Positions 55,301 through 63,908 of a DNA stretch of 64,000 nt are shown one piece after another (the stretch's first letter is position 1; every line of letters starts with the position of its first letter). The DNA comes from JBOGXB01 sp050694215 (GTDB lineage: Bacteria; Actinomycetota; CADDZG01; WHSQ01). Location: the NCBI GenBank assembly GCA_050694215.1, contig JBOGXB010000002.1, positions 4,373-68,372 of the forward strand, written 5' to 3'. The translations under genes and the position numbers were made by a program. Under the pieces are notes generated by a model. That model was not told the origin of the DNA, made no database searches, and worked only from the letters and a program-made list of their open reading frames with translations.

Positions 55301-56788
55301 GTGCCGACGAGAACAGGCGCTCAGTACATTCAGGCTCTCAACAGCCAGAAGCGCGACGTCCAGATCCACGGCGAGCGCATCCACGAGAACGTGGCCCAGC
55401 ACCCCGCCTTCCGGGGGGTGATACGGAGCTACGCAGCCCTGTTCGACCTGCAGCACGACGACAGGTTCAGCGACCTCCTGACGTACGAGTCACCTTCGAG
55501 CCGCGAGCGCGTCGGGATGTCGTTCCTCCAACCGAAGGGACCGGAGGACCTCGCGAGGCGAGCTCGCATGATGAAGGCGTGGTCCGATCGGAGCTTCGGC
55601 ATGCTGGGCCGAACCGGCGACTACCTGAACAGCGCCGTCATGGCGATGGCTGCTGCTGCGGATTGGTTCGGGCAGGTCGACGAGCAGTTCGCACGCAACG
55701 TCCGCGACTACTACCTACACGTGCGCGAGAAGGACCTCCTTCTCACGCACACGCTGATCAACCCGCAGTCCAACCGCTCCGAGGGACCGGCCAGTCAGTC
55801 CGACCCCTACCAGGCCGCCGCGATCGTGAAGGAGAACGACAACGGCATTGTGATCCGGGGGGCGCGGATGCTGGCGACGATCGCCCCGATCTCGGATGAG
55901 ATCATCGTGTTCCCGTCGACCGTGCTGCAGGCGCGCCCCGAGGACGAGCCCTATGCATTCGCGTTCGCGATCCCTTGCGACGCCCCCGGACTGCGGTTCC
56001 TGTGCCGGGAGAGCCTCGACTTCGGCCGCAGCCATTTCGACCATCCGCTCGGGTCGCGCTTCGACGAGATGGACGCGATCGCGATATTCGACGACGTGCT
56101 CGTTCCCTACGAGCGCTGTTTCATGATCCGTCACCCAGACCTGTTGACGCGCGGCCGTATGTACACGGAAACTGGAGCCCTCACGCACATGACGCACCAG
56201 GTCGTGTGCAAGGACCTCGCCAAGACCGAGTTCATCCTCGGACTTATGTCCTTGATCACCGACTCCATCAAGATCGAGCAGTTCCAGCACGTCCAGGAGA
56301 AGCTCGCCGAGGCCATCATCACGCGCGAGATGATCGCTGCCACCTTGCGTGCGGCCGACGCCGACGCCGCACCCAACCCGTGGGGGCTGTTCTCTCCGGC
56401 ATGGCCTCCCCTCAACGTGTGCCGCAACTGGTACCCACGCGTGTACCCGCGCCTCAAGGAGATCCTGTGGCAGCTCGCGTCCAGCGGTCTGTTCGGGCTG
56501 CCCACCGAGGCGGACACGATGGGTGACGCCGCGGCCGACGTCGACAGGTACCTGCAGTCCGCTACGATGGACGGAATCGACCGTGTGCGGCTCTTCCGCC
56601 TTGCCTGGGACGCGGCCGCGTCGGCCTTCGCGGGTCGACAGGAGGTCTACGAGTTCTTCTTCTTCGGCGACCCCGTTCGCATGGCGGGGGCGCTCGTAAA
56701 CAGCTACGACCGCTCTTTGTACATGGACCGTGTGCGCGAGTTCGTCGTCGGCGACGCGCAGCTGGCGCCCGAGGGCGTCGGCGAGTAG
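55301..56788 (+). CDS. hpaB: 4-hydroxyphenylacetate 3-monooxygenase, oxygenase component
   Basis: A 495-residue HpaB-family flavin monooxygenase with an acyl-CoA-dehydrogenase-like fold. RTGDYLNSAVMAMA, LTHTLINPQSNRS, GARMLATIAPISDEIIVFPS and WELAS-like C-terminal helices fit the family. It ortho-hydroxylates 4-hydroxyphenylacetate using FADH2 from HpaC. AAGGAGGT lies 5-6 nt before GTG 55301. Related enzymes act on chlorophenols or on 4-coumarate, so the substrate rests on the neighbouring hpaD and hpaE genes. Confidence 0.88.
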   Translation: MPTRTGAQYIQALNSQKRDVQIHGERIHENVAQHPAFRGVIRSYAALFDLQHDDRFSDLLTYESPSSRERVGMSFLQPKGPEDLARRARMMKAWSDRSFGMLGRTGDYLNSAVMAMAAAADWFGQVDEQFARNVRDYYLHVREKDLLLTHTLINPQSNRSEGPASQSDPYQAAAIVKENDNGIVIRGARMLATIAPISDEIIVFPSTVLQARPEDEPYAFAFAIPCDAPGLRFLCRESLDFGRSHFDHPLGSRFDEMDAIAIFDDVLVPYERCFMIRHPDLLTRGRMYTETGALTHMTHQVVCKDLAKTEFILGLMSLITDSIKIEQFQHVQEKLAEAIITREMIAATLRAADADAAPNPWGLFSPAWPPLNVCRNWYPRVYPRLKEILWQLASSGLFGLPTEADTMGDAAADVDRYLQSATMDGIDRVRLFRLAWDAAASAFAGRQEVYEFFFFGDPVRMAGALVNSYDRSLYMDRVREFVVGDAQLAPEGVGE

Positions 56789-56790
56789 CG

Positions 56791-57789
56791 GTGGAGCTCA
56801 CCTGGGTCCATCCCGAGTTCGACATCCTTCGGACCGCCTACGGCGAGCTCGTGGTGACCGACCTCGGAAGGGCCCGGGCCTTCTACGTCGACGCGCTGGG
56901 CTTCGTTGTCACCGAGGAGACCACGGACGCGCTCTACCTGCGCGGCTACGAGGAGAGCCATCACCACAGCTTCGTGCTGCGCCGGGGCGGGCAGGCACAC
57001 GTCGCATGCATCGGCTACCGGCTGGCCTCACCGGATGACCTCGAGGTGATCGCGAAGTATCTGGAGTCCGAGGGCTGCCAGTCGCGCTGGTCGGACGACC
57101 ACCGACCCGGTCAGGGGAGGACGCTGCGAGTCCAGGACCCCCTCGGCTTCCCCGTCGAGTTCTTCTACGAGATGGACCGCGCCGAGCGACTGCTGCAGCG
57201 CTTCGACCTCCATCGCGGCGCCCACGTGATGCGTCTCGACCACTTCAACCTCCACGTGCCGGACGTCCGGGCGGCCTTCGATCACTACCGCTCGCTCGGG
57301 TTCCGGATGTCCGAGTACACGTCGACCGACCCGCCCGACGAGCAACTGTGGGCGGCGTGGATGTACCGCAAGCCCGACGTGCACGACGTCGCGCTGATGA
57401 ACGGAGACGGCCCCCGGCTCCACCATCTCGGCTTGTGGGTGGCCGACACGGCGAGCATCCTTCGAACCTGCGACCTGCTGGCAGCACTGGGACGCGCCGA
57501 CGCAATCGAGCGGGGGCCGGGGCGGCACGGGCTCTCCAACGCCTTCTTCCTCTACCTGCGCGATCCCGATGGGCACCGAATCGAGCTCTACACGTCCGAT
57601 TACTACACGGGCGACCCCGATCTCGAGCCGATCCGGTGGAGCGTGAACGACCCGAGGAGGGGGACTTTCTGGGGCCACGCCGCGCCCGCGAGCTGGTTCG
57701 AGGAGTCGTCGCTGGTGGCCGGCTTCGAGGGCGGCCTGGCCGAGGTGCGTCCGGCTCTCCTCGCCGACCGCCCCCAGACCGCCACCTGA
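56791..57789 (+). CDS. hpaD: 3,4-dihydroxyphenylacetate 2,3-dioxygenase (VOC-type extradiol)
   Basis: A 332-residue type I extradiol dioxygenase with repeated VOC modules. The metal ligands fit H151 in DHFNLHV, H211 or H212 in RLHHLGLW and E265 in HRIELYTSDY, matching the 2-His-1-Glu triad and spacing of the Brevibacterium enzyme (155/214/267). It opens the homoprotocatechuate ring. This fold, rather than the LigB-type HpaD of E. coli, is the usual one in Gram-positive bacteria. Last gene of the operon. Confidence 0.88.
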   Translation: MELTWVHPEFDILRTAYGELVVTDLGRARAFYVDALGFVVTEETTDALYLRGYEESHHHSFVLRRGGQAHVACIGYRLASPDDLEVIAKYLESEGCQSRWSDDHRPGQGRTLRVQDPLGFPVEFFYEMDRAERLLQRFDLHRGAHVMRLDHFNLHVPDVRAAFDHYRSLGFRMSEYTSTDPPDEQLWAAWMYRKPDVHDVALMNGDGPRLHHLGLWVADTASILRTCDLLAALGRADAIERGPGRHGLSNAFFLYLRDPDGHRIELYTSDYYTGDPDLEPIRWSVNDPRRGTFWGHAAPASWFEESSLVAGFEGGLAEVRPALLADRPQTAT

Positions 57790-57812
57790 CCCCTACGCCT
57801 CTTGTGATTCAC

Positions 57813-57827
57813 ACCGCCTCGCGGTTT
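57813..57827 (+). terminator. Weak terminator after hpaD
   Basis: A 5-bp stem (ACCGC/GCGGT) with a CTC loop followed by TT. Short, but it lies in the expected place in the 79-nt gap at the end of the catabolic operon. Confidence 0.3.
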
Positions 57828-57868
57828 CCAGAGCGGAGATGTCTTCATCGGAAAGGGAGTGAAGGCCG

Positions 57869-58324
57869 ATGTCCCTGTACTCGGTGTTGAAGTTCTTTCA
57901 CGTCCTGCTGGCGATCGTGGCCGTTGGGTTCAACGCGTCCTACGGGATCTGGCTCGCGCGTGTCGCCAAGGAGCCCGAGCACACGACGCACGTGCTTCGA
58001 GGGATCAAGGTGCTTGACGATCGCTTCGCCAATCCCGCTTATGCACTGCTGCTTGTGTTGGGCATTGCCATGGTGCTCGAGGCGGGCATCCCGTGGAGCA
58101 CGTTCTGGATCGCCGCCTCTCTGGTCATCTACGTCGTCCTCGTCTTGCTGGCGGTTCTCGGCTACACCCCCACGCTCCGGCGTCAAGTCGAGCTGGCCGA
58201 AGCCGGAAGGGTCGATTCGGCCGAATACCGAGAGCTTGCCAAGCGCGGAGGGATCCTCGGCGGAGTCCTCGGTGTCCTCGTTGTCGTGATCGTCTTCTTC
58301 ATGGTCACCAAGCCCACTCTCTGA
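57869..58324 (+). CDS. Small integral membrane protein, DUF2269-like
   Basis: A 151-residue protein with four hydrophobic segments (about 6-26, 56-74, 79-101, 128-147). The opening SLYSVLKFFHVLLAIVAVGFN, with a His in the first segment, resembles predicted integral membrane proteins of the DUF2269 type. No catalytic motif; function unknown. GAAAGGGAG lies about 10 nt before ATG 57869. It stands alone between the hpa operon and rpsO. Confidence 0.7.
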   Translation: MSLYSVLKFFHVLLAIVAVGFNASYGIWLARVAKEPEHTTHVLRGIKVLDDRFANPAYALLLVLGIAMVLEAGIPWSTFWIAASLVIYVVLVLLAVLGYTPTLRRQVELAEAGRVDSAEYRELAKRGGILGGVLGVLVVVIVFFMVTKPTL

Positions 58325-58386
58325 GCCGGGCGACGTTTCAGGCTGGAGGAGAAGCCGCCCGTCGCGCTGGCTTACCGGCTCTGACC

Positions 58387-58395
58387 TGCTAAGAT
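58387..58395 (+). promoter_or_regulatory. Extended -10 promoter of rpsO-pnp
   Basis: TGC-TAAGAT (58387-58395) fits an extended -10. It predicts a 5' UTR of about 60 nt before rpsO. No good -35 is visible. The remainder of the 140-nt gap 58325-58464 shows only GC-rich short repeats. Confidence 0.42.
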
Positions 58396-58464
58396 GCAGC
58401 CCGGCAGCCGCCGTTGGATCCGGGCGGAGTGCCACATCACTGAAGGGAAGACATACTTACGCGC

Positions 58465-58734
58465 ATGACGTTGCTCAAGGACGAGAAGCAGAAGATCATC
58501 TCCGAGCACGCCCGTTCCGAGAGCGACACGGGTTCGCCCGAGGTGCAGGTGGCGGTGCTCTCTCGCCGCATCGCGGAGCTGACCGAGCATCTCAAGACCC
58601 ATCCGAAGGACCACCATTCGAGGCGCGGCCTGCTGCGCATGGTCGGACGGCGCCGGCGGCTGCTCGAATACCTGAGGCGCGAGGACGTCGACCGCTACAG
58701 GGAGCTCATCGCCAAGCTGGGGTTGCGCCGTTAG
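58465..58734 (+). CDS. rpsO: 30S ribosomal protein S15
   Basis: An 89-residue uS15 matching the family over its full length ([27 protein letters not shown] with [20 protein letters not shown]). It binds the central domain of 16S rRNA. In the usual order it precedes pnp; here the ribF-rpsO junction has been separated by the catabolic operon. No strong Shine-Dalgarno is seen next to ATG 58465 (GAAGGGAAG lies about 20 nt upstream). Confidence 0.97.
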   Translation: MTLLKDEKQKIISEHARSESDTGSPEVQVAVLSRRIAELTEHLKTHPKDHHSRRGLLRMVGRRRRLLEYLRREDVDRYRELIAKLGLRR

Positions 58735-58759
58735 GGACGGCGGCAAGGAAAGGAGGCCC

Positions 58760-58960
58760 GACCCGATTCGTTAGCCAGTAGTGGAGGAGAGGGCCGCCCT
58801 GCGACTCGTTCGCGAGATGGAGCCGCATCGACTACCGGCCCGGTTATCAGTTGCAAGCTCGGACTCACCCGTGCGGGCTTACTACTGAGAATCGGTCCGG
58901 CCGGCACTCTCCTCTTTCAAGAGCCGGCGCCCGCGCGGCGCCGTGACCTTCAAGGAGGAG
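58760..58960 (+). ncRNA. Structured pnp leader, Actino-pnp-like RNA
   Basis: The 233-nt gap between rpsO and pnp folds well by hand. CCGATTC (58763-58769) pairs with GAATCGG (58889-58895), and CAGTAGT (58776-58782) with ACTACTG (58881-58887), giving a long closing helix with an internal loop. Inside are CTCG-TTCG-CGAG (58805-58816) and AAGCTC/GGGCTT (58854-58859 with 58875-58880). GGAGGAGAG near 58783 could alternatively pair with CTCTCCTC near 58907. The Actino-pnp motif is a known conserved structure upstream of actinobacterial pnp; location and layout fit, but I could not compare it with the covariance model. Likely used for PNPase autoregulation. Confidence 0.6.
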
Positions 58961-58967
58961 TAGCCAC

Positions 58968-61313
58968 ATGGCACTACCAGAGATTCATTCCGTCGAGCGA
59001 AAGATCGGCGACGAGGTATTCAGATTAGAGGCCGGGCGTGTAGCCGGGCAGGCCAACGGGGCCGTGCTCGCGTGGGTCGGCGAGACCATGCTGCTCGCGG
59101 CGGCCACCTCGTCGGCGCCTCGTGGTGAGGGCGATTTCTTCCCGCTCACCGTAGATGTCGAGGAGCGAATGTACGCCGCCGGCAAGATCCCCGGCGGCTT
59201 CTTCAGGCGTGAGGGCCGCGCCAGCGAGAAGGCGATCCTGAACGCCCGCCTCATCGACCGGCCCCTGCGGCCCTCTTTCCCCGACGGCTTTCGCAACGAG
59301 ATCCACTGCGTGATCACCGCTCTGTCGGTGGACAACCAGAACCCGATGGACGTTCTGTCCGTGAACGCGGCGTCGGCGGCACTCGCCATCTCCGACATCC
59401 CATTCGAGGGGCCCGTGGGCTGCGTGCGCGTCTCGCATATCGGCGGCCGGTGGGTCGCCAACCCGACCCACCAGGAGTCCGAGGAGGAGACGATCGAGCT
59501 CGTCGTCGCCGGACGTATGAACGACTCGGGGGAAGTAGACATCATGATGATCGAGGCCGGCGCGTCGGAGCAGTGCTTGGAGCTGATCTCGTCCGGGGCC
59601 AAGGCGCCCGACGAAGAGATGCTGGCCGACGGCATCGAGCTCTCCAAGAGCTTCATCGCCGAGGCGATCTCGATGCAGGACGAGCTGGCCGCGGCGGCGG
59701 GCAAGACGAAGGGCGAGATGGGGCCGGAGGGCTCGCATTTCCCACGCTTCGTCGACTACCCCGATGACCTCTACGAGAGGGTCGTGGCGGAGGCCGACGG
59801 AGCGGTGCGCGAGGCCATCGCGACCACGGCGAAGGCGGACCGCCGCGCGCGCCTCGCGGAGATCGAGACGGACCTGGAGGAGAAGCTGGGCGAGGGCCTC
59901 GCCGAGCGAGAAGGGGAGATCAAAGCCGCTCTTCGCTCACTCACCAAGAAGCTCGTCCGCAAGCGCATCATCGAGGAGAACGTGCGACTAGACGGCCGCA
60001 GCAGCGACCAGGTGCGTCCCATCTGGACCGAGGTCGGTGTCGTCCCGCGCGTGCACGGCTCGGCGATCTTCACCCGGGGCGAGACCCAGGCTCTGTCGAT
60101 CGCCACTCTCGGGATGCAGCGCATGGAGCAGATGATCGACGATCTCTCCCCCGACGAGTCCAAGCGCTACATGCACCATTACAACTTCCCCCCGTACTCG
60201 ACCGGAGAGGCGGGGTTCATGCGGGGGCCGAAGCGGCGCGAGATCGGACACGGAGCGCTGTCCGAGAAGTCGCTGCTGCCGCTGATCCCCTCGAAGCACG
60301 ACTTCCCCTACGCGCTGCGAGTGGTATCCGAGATCGTGTCCTCGAACGGCTCGACCTCGATGGCCAGCGTCTGCGGATCGTCGCTGGCGTTGATGGACGC
60401 CGGCGTCCCCTTGCTCGGCGGTAAGCACTGCGGCGGCGTAGCGATGGGGCTGGTCGCCGAGGACGGTCGCTTCGTACCGTTGACGGACATCCTCGGTGAC
60501 GAGGACGCGTTCGGGGACATGGACTTCAAGGTGGCGGGGACCGAGGACGTCGTGACGGCGCTTCAGCTCGACACGAAGATCTCTGGGGTCCCGGCCGAGG
60601 TCCTGCGCGACGCTCTGATGGCCGCCAGGGAGGCGCGCCTCCACATCATCGAAGAGATGAACAAGACGATCTCCGCCCCGCGTAGCGACCTTGCCGAGCA
60701 GGCGCCTAGAGTCATCTCATTGAGCGTGCCTGTCGACAAGATCGGCGAGGTCATCGGCCCCAAAGGCAAGAACATCAACATGATCACCGCGACCACGGGC
60801 GTCGAGATCGACATCGACGACGACGGCACCATCCGCATCGGTTCGGCGGATCAGGAATCGGCCGAGCAGGCGCAGGAGCTGATCGAGCAGATCGTGAACC
60901 CCAAGATGCCCGAGGTCGGCGAGCGCTTCGCCGGGACCGTCGTCAAGACGACGACGTTCGGCGCATTCGTCAACATCTCGCCGAACCGCGACGGTCTGGT
61001 CCACATCTCCAAGCTCGGTGAGGGTCGCATCGAGCGAGTCGAGGACGCCGTGAACGTCGGTGACCACCTCGAGGTGGAGGTGACCGACATCGATCGCCAG
61101 GGCCGGATCTCGCTTACTCCCATCGCCTGGCTCGAGCGTCAGGTAGCTCAGGGCAAGTCGATCGAGGAGGCGCGTGAGGCGGCCAAGGGCGGCGGCGGCG
61201 GCGACCGCCGGCCCCGCGACGGCGGTAGAGGCCGAGATCGCGACCGCGATCGCGACCGCGAGCGAGGCAGGGGGCCGCGCCGCGAGCGAGCTCCTCGTCG
61301 AGACGACCGCTAG
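58968..61313 (+). CDS. pnp: Polyribonucleotide nucleotidyltransferase
   Basis: A 781-residue PNPase. Two RNase PH domains flank an alpha-helical domain; the second core has DMDFKVAGTEDVVTALQLD. A KH domain (GEVIGPKGKNINMITATTG, about 590-650) and an S1 domain (about 655-725) follow. The last 40 residues are a glycine-rich then Arg/Asp-rich repeat tail of alternating charge. It degrades RNA 3' to 5' with phosphate. AAGGAGGAG lies about 8 nt before ATG 58968. The stop is 13 nt before the M16 peptidase. Confidence 0.97.
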   Translation: MALPEIHSVERKIGDEVFRLEAGRVAGQANGAVLAWVGETMLLAAATSSAPRGEGDFFPLTVDVEERMYAAGKIPGGFFRREGRASEKAILNARLIDRPLRPSFPDGFRNEIHCVITALSVDNQNPMDVLSVNAASAALAISDIPFEGPVGCVRVSHIGGRWVANPTHQESEEETIELVVAGRMNDSGEVDIMMIEAGASEQCLELISSGAKAPDEEMLADGIELSKSFIAEAISMQDELAAAAGKTKGEMGPEGSHFPRFVDYPDDLYERVVAEADGAVREAIATTAKADRRARLAEIETDLEEKLGEGLAEREGEIKAALRSLTKKLVRKRIIEENVRLDGRSSDQVRPIWTEVGVVPRVHGSAIFTRGETQALSIATLGMQRMEQMIDDLSPDESKRYMHHYNFPPYSTGEAGFMRGPKRREIGHGALSEKSLLPLIPSKHDFPYALRVVSEIVSSNGSTSMASVCGSSLALMDAGVPLLGGKHCGGVAMGLVAEDGRFVPLTDILGDEDAFGDMDFKVAGTEDVVTALQLDTKISGVPAEVLRDALMAAREARLHIIEEMNKTISAPRSDLAEQAPRVISLSVPVDKIGEVIGPKGKNINMITATTGVEIDIDDDGTIRIGSADQESAEQAQELIEQIVNPKMPEVGERFAGTVVKTTTFGAFVNISPNRDGLVHISKLGEGRIERVEDAVNVGDHLEVEVTDIDRQGRISLTPIAWLERQVAQGKSIEEAREAAKGGGGGDRRPRDGGRGRDRDRDRDRERGRGPRRERAPRRDDR

Positions 61314-61326
61314 CCTCGGGTCGCGC

Positions 61327-62580
61327 ATGAGGTTCTCTCGCACCAAGCTCGACTCGGGGGCCGTGGTCGTGACCGAGCACATGTCGGAGGTTCGATCCGT
61401 TTCGGTCGGCTTCTGGTTCGATGTCGGAGCGCGCGACGAGCCCAACGAGCTTGCCGGGACGTCGCACTTCCTCGAGCATTTGCTGTTCAAGGGGACACCC
61501 ACTCGAACGGCCAAGGACATCGCCGAGACGTTCGACGCCGTCGGTGGGGACGTCAATGCATTCACCGGCAAGGAATACACGTGCTACTACTCCCGAGTGC
61601 TGGACGACGACCTCCCGATGGCGCTCGGCATCCTGGCCGACATGCTGGGGAGTTCGCTTCTCGAGCCCACGGAGCTGGAGTCCGAACGCAGGGTCATCCT
61701 CGAGGAGATTGCGATGCACGAGGATGCGCCCGACGAGCTGGTTCACGATCTCTTCTATCGCTCGATGTGGGACGGCCATCCGCTGGGGCGCCCTGTGCTG
61801 GGATTCAACGAGACGATCGGTGCCGTGACGCGCGATCAGATCGCCGGCTACTGGCGCGAGCGTTACACGCCCACGAACCTCGTGGTCGCGGCGGCGGGCA
61901 ATGTCGACCACGATGCGCTCGTGACGCAGGTTGACGCCCTGTTCGAGACCCCTCCCGGCCGCAAGACTCTTCGGGATGGGGCAGGACCGGTCACGGCCGC
62001 AGGCGTGAACGTCCGCAAGCGGCCGACCGAGCAGGCGCACATCATCATCGGCACCGAAGGGATCTCTCGTTCGAACGATGACCGTCACGCGCTCGCGGTG
62101 CTCGACACGGTGCTCGGCGGAGGGATGTCGTCGCGACTGTTCCAGGAGGTCCGAGAGAAGAGAGGGCTCGCGTACTCGGTGTACTCGTACCGGTCGCTGT
62201 TCGCGGAGACTGGAGCGTTCGCCGTATACGCCGGCACCGCCCCTCAAAACACGGAGACGGTGATCGACATCATCCGCGACGAGATCGCCACCGTCGTGCA
62301 CACGGGGATCACGGAGGGCGAGCTCGAGCGGGCGAAGGGACACGTGAAGGGGGCCCTCGTGCTCTCGTCCGAGGATCCGGCGAGCAGGATGAACCGGCTC
62401 GGGCGCCAGCAGGTCATGACCGGCGAGATCCTGTCCATCGACGAGCTGATCGAGCGGTTCGATCGACTGGAGATGGACGACGTGAGACGCGTGGCGCAGG
62501 AGGTCTTGGGCTCCGGGAGCTATCGCACGACAGTCGTGGGGCCCTTCGACGAGGACGCGTTCAGCCGCTACGCGGCGTGA
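61327..62580 (+). CDS. pepR: M16 family zinc peptidase
   Basis: A 417-residue M16B peptidase (processing-peptidase-like). The inverted zinc motif HFLEH is at 47-51 and the third ligand E126 in ILEEIAMHED, 75 residues further, as expected. The RLFQEVREKRGLAYSVYSY motif of the second half is present. Genes of this family follow pnp in many actinobacteria. Substrates are not known. ATG 61327 gives the usual N-terminus; the open frame further upstream overlaps the pnp tail. TAGCCT, formed on the pnp stop codon, lies 10 nt upstream. Confidence 0.92.
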   Translation: MRFSRTKLDSGAVVVTEHMSEVRSVSVGFWFDVGARDEPNELAGTSHFLEHLLFKGTPTRTAKDIAETFDAVGGDVNAFTGKEYTCYYSRVLDDDLPMALGILADMLGSSLLEPTELESERRVILEEIAMHEDAPDELVHDLFYRSMWDGHPLGRPVLGFNETIGAVTRDQIAGYWRERYTPTNLVVAAAGNVDHDALVTQVDALFETPPGRKTLRDGAGPVTAAGVNVRKRPTEQAHIIIGTEGISRSNDDRHALAVLDTVLGGGMSSRLFQEVREKRGLAYSVYSYRSLFAETGAFAVYAGTAPQNTETVIDIIRDEIATVVHTGITEGELERAKGHVKGALVLSSEDPASRMNRLGRQQVMTGEILSIDELIERFDRLEMDDVRRVAQEVLGSGSYRTTVVGPFDEDAFSRYAA

Positions 62581-62584
62581 AGAT

Positions 62585-63322
62585 ATGACGATCAAGGTCG
62601 GCGTCATCGGTGCCGCGGGGCGGATGGGGTTGGAGGCGAGCCGGGCGGTCGAAGTCGACCGGGAGCTGGAGCTCGTCGCGCGAGTCGAGCACGGAGACTC
62701 ACTCGATGCACTCACCGACGCGGGGGCCGAGGTGGCCGTCGACTTCACCACACCTGATGCCGTCGGGGACAACGTTCGCATCTGTGTGGGGAAGGGGATC
62801 CACGTTGTCGTGGGAACCACCGGGTTGAGCGACGAGGATCTGGCCGAGATCCAGGGCTGGACGGCCGATTCGTCCGCGAACGTCTTCGTGGCTCCCAACT
62901 TCGCGATCGGAGCGGTGCTGATGATGTCGTTCGCGGCTCAGGCCTCCGCGTGGTTCAAGACCGCCGAGATCGTCGAGCGTCACCACGAGCGCAAGCTCGA
63001 CGCGCCCTCGGGTACCGCCCTTCGCACCGCGAAGCTGATGAACGAGCGCAGGGGCGATGGGTGGTCCGCGCCCTCGGGCGGAAAGGAATCGCTTCCGGGT
63101 AGCCGCGGCGGGGACGTGGGCGGCATCCGCGTCCACTCGCTTCGTGTCCCCGGCTCGGTTGCCCACCAGGAGGTCGTCCTCGGCTCACCCGGCGAGACGC
63201 TCACGATCCGCCACGACTCGCTCGAACGAGCGTCGTTCATGCCGGGGGTGGTCCTTGCGGTGAAGAAGGTGCCCTCGCTGCGGGGCCTGACCGTCGGCCT
63301 GGAGCACCTGCTCGACCTGTGA
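62585..63322 (+). CDS. dapB: 4-hydroxy-tetrahydrodipicolinate reductase
   Basis: A 245-residue DapB. NAD(P) motif GVIGAAGRMG at the N-terminus, VDFTTPDA, VVGTTG, and the catalytic ERHHERKLDAPSGTA segment with the two His and the Lys. It performs the second step of the diaminopimelate/lysine branch. dapA, the first step, starts 587 nt downstream. Confidence 0.95.
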   Translation: MTIKVGVIGAAGRMGLEASRAVEVDRELELVARVEHGDSLDALTDAGAEVAVDFTTPDAVGDNVRICVGKGIHVVVGTTGLSDEDLAEIQGWTADSSANVFVAPNFAIGAVLMMSFAAQASAWFKTAEIVERHHERKLDAPSGTALRTAKLMNERRGDGWSAPSGGKESLPGSRGGDVGGIRVHSLRVPGSVAHQEVVLGSPGETLTIRHDSLERASFMPGVVLAVKKVPSLRGLTVGLEHLLDL

Positions 63323-63876
63323 TGCCGGAGTGCTCCGCGACGGCTACCCGGAGGGGTGGTCGTCGTCGAAAGGTCGCCGCGACGGCCGCAGCCGCACTGC
63401 TGCTGTCGTCGTGCCTCGGGCCCGACCCCAACCTCACCGAGTCCGGGGAGGGGAAGCCCGAGATCACCGTGGAGTTTCCCGACGAAGCCCCGGCCGGATC
63501 GACGCAGGAGGCGATCTTCACCGTCACCAACCCCGGCCCCGGTGCGATCGATGTCCTGGCCATCGCGTTCGCTCGCTTGGGCGACCCCAAGCTGCCCCAG
63601 CCCATCGTCGACGTGGCCCCGCGGGGCCGCAGGGCGGTGCTCGAGATCGATCCCGAGCCCAGGGCCGTGTCGGGCGACGGCGTGGTCTACGCGTTCGGGA
63701 CATCAGAGGGCGAGGTCGCCGAACCGATACTCCGGGAGGGGGAGTCCCTCGAGATCACCTTCAGGCTGACCATGCCGGTGACCCCGGGCCCCGCGGGTAA
63801 CTCCGTCCAGGCCTACGACGGCGAGGACGTCGATCGGGCCCGAGGGGTTCGGCTCGAGACGGAGATCCTCGGGTAG
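63322..63876 (+). CDS. Putative lipoprotein between dapB and dapA
   Basis: A 184-residue protein of unknown function. A short Arg-rich N-terminus, a hydrophobic stretch and lipobox LSSC (Cys at about 31) mark a lipoprotein. The mature part (about 45-184) is rich in Pro, Glu and beta-forming residues (IFTVTNPGPGAIDVLAIAF) and looks like an immunoglobulin-like or CARDB-type beta-sandwich. ATG overlaps the dapB stop as TGATG, so it is coupled to lysine-pathway genes; its role is not evident. Confidence 0.7.
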   Translation: MPECSATATRRGGRRRKVAATAAAALLLSSCLGPDPNLTESGEGKPEITVEFPDEAPAGSTQEAIFTVTNPGPGAIDVLAIAFARLGDPKLPQPIVDVAPRGRRAVLEIDPEPRAVSGDGVVYAFGTSEGEVAEPILREGESLEITFRLTMPVTPGPAGNSVQAYDGEDVDRARGVRLETEILG

Positions 63877-63908
63877 CGTGGTGGCAAGGGAACGATGAGG
63901 AGGCAGCC

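Noticed and set aside
61233..61300. Repetitive GATCGCGACCGC-like DNA at the 3' end of pnp as a structural repeat
   Set aside because: It simply codes for the Arg/Asp/Glu repeat tail of PNPase.
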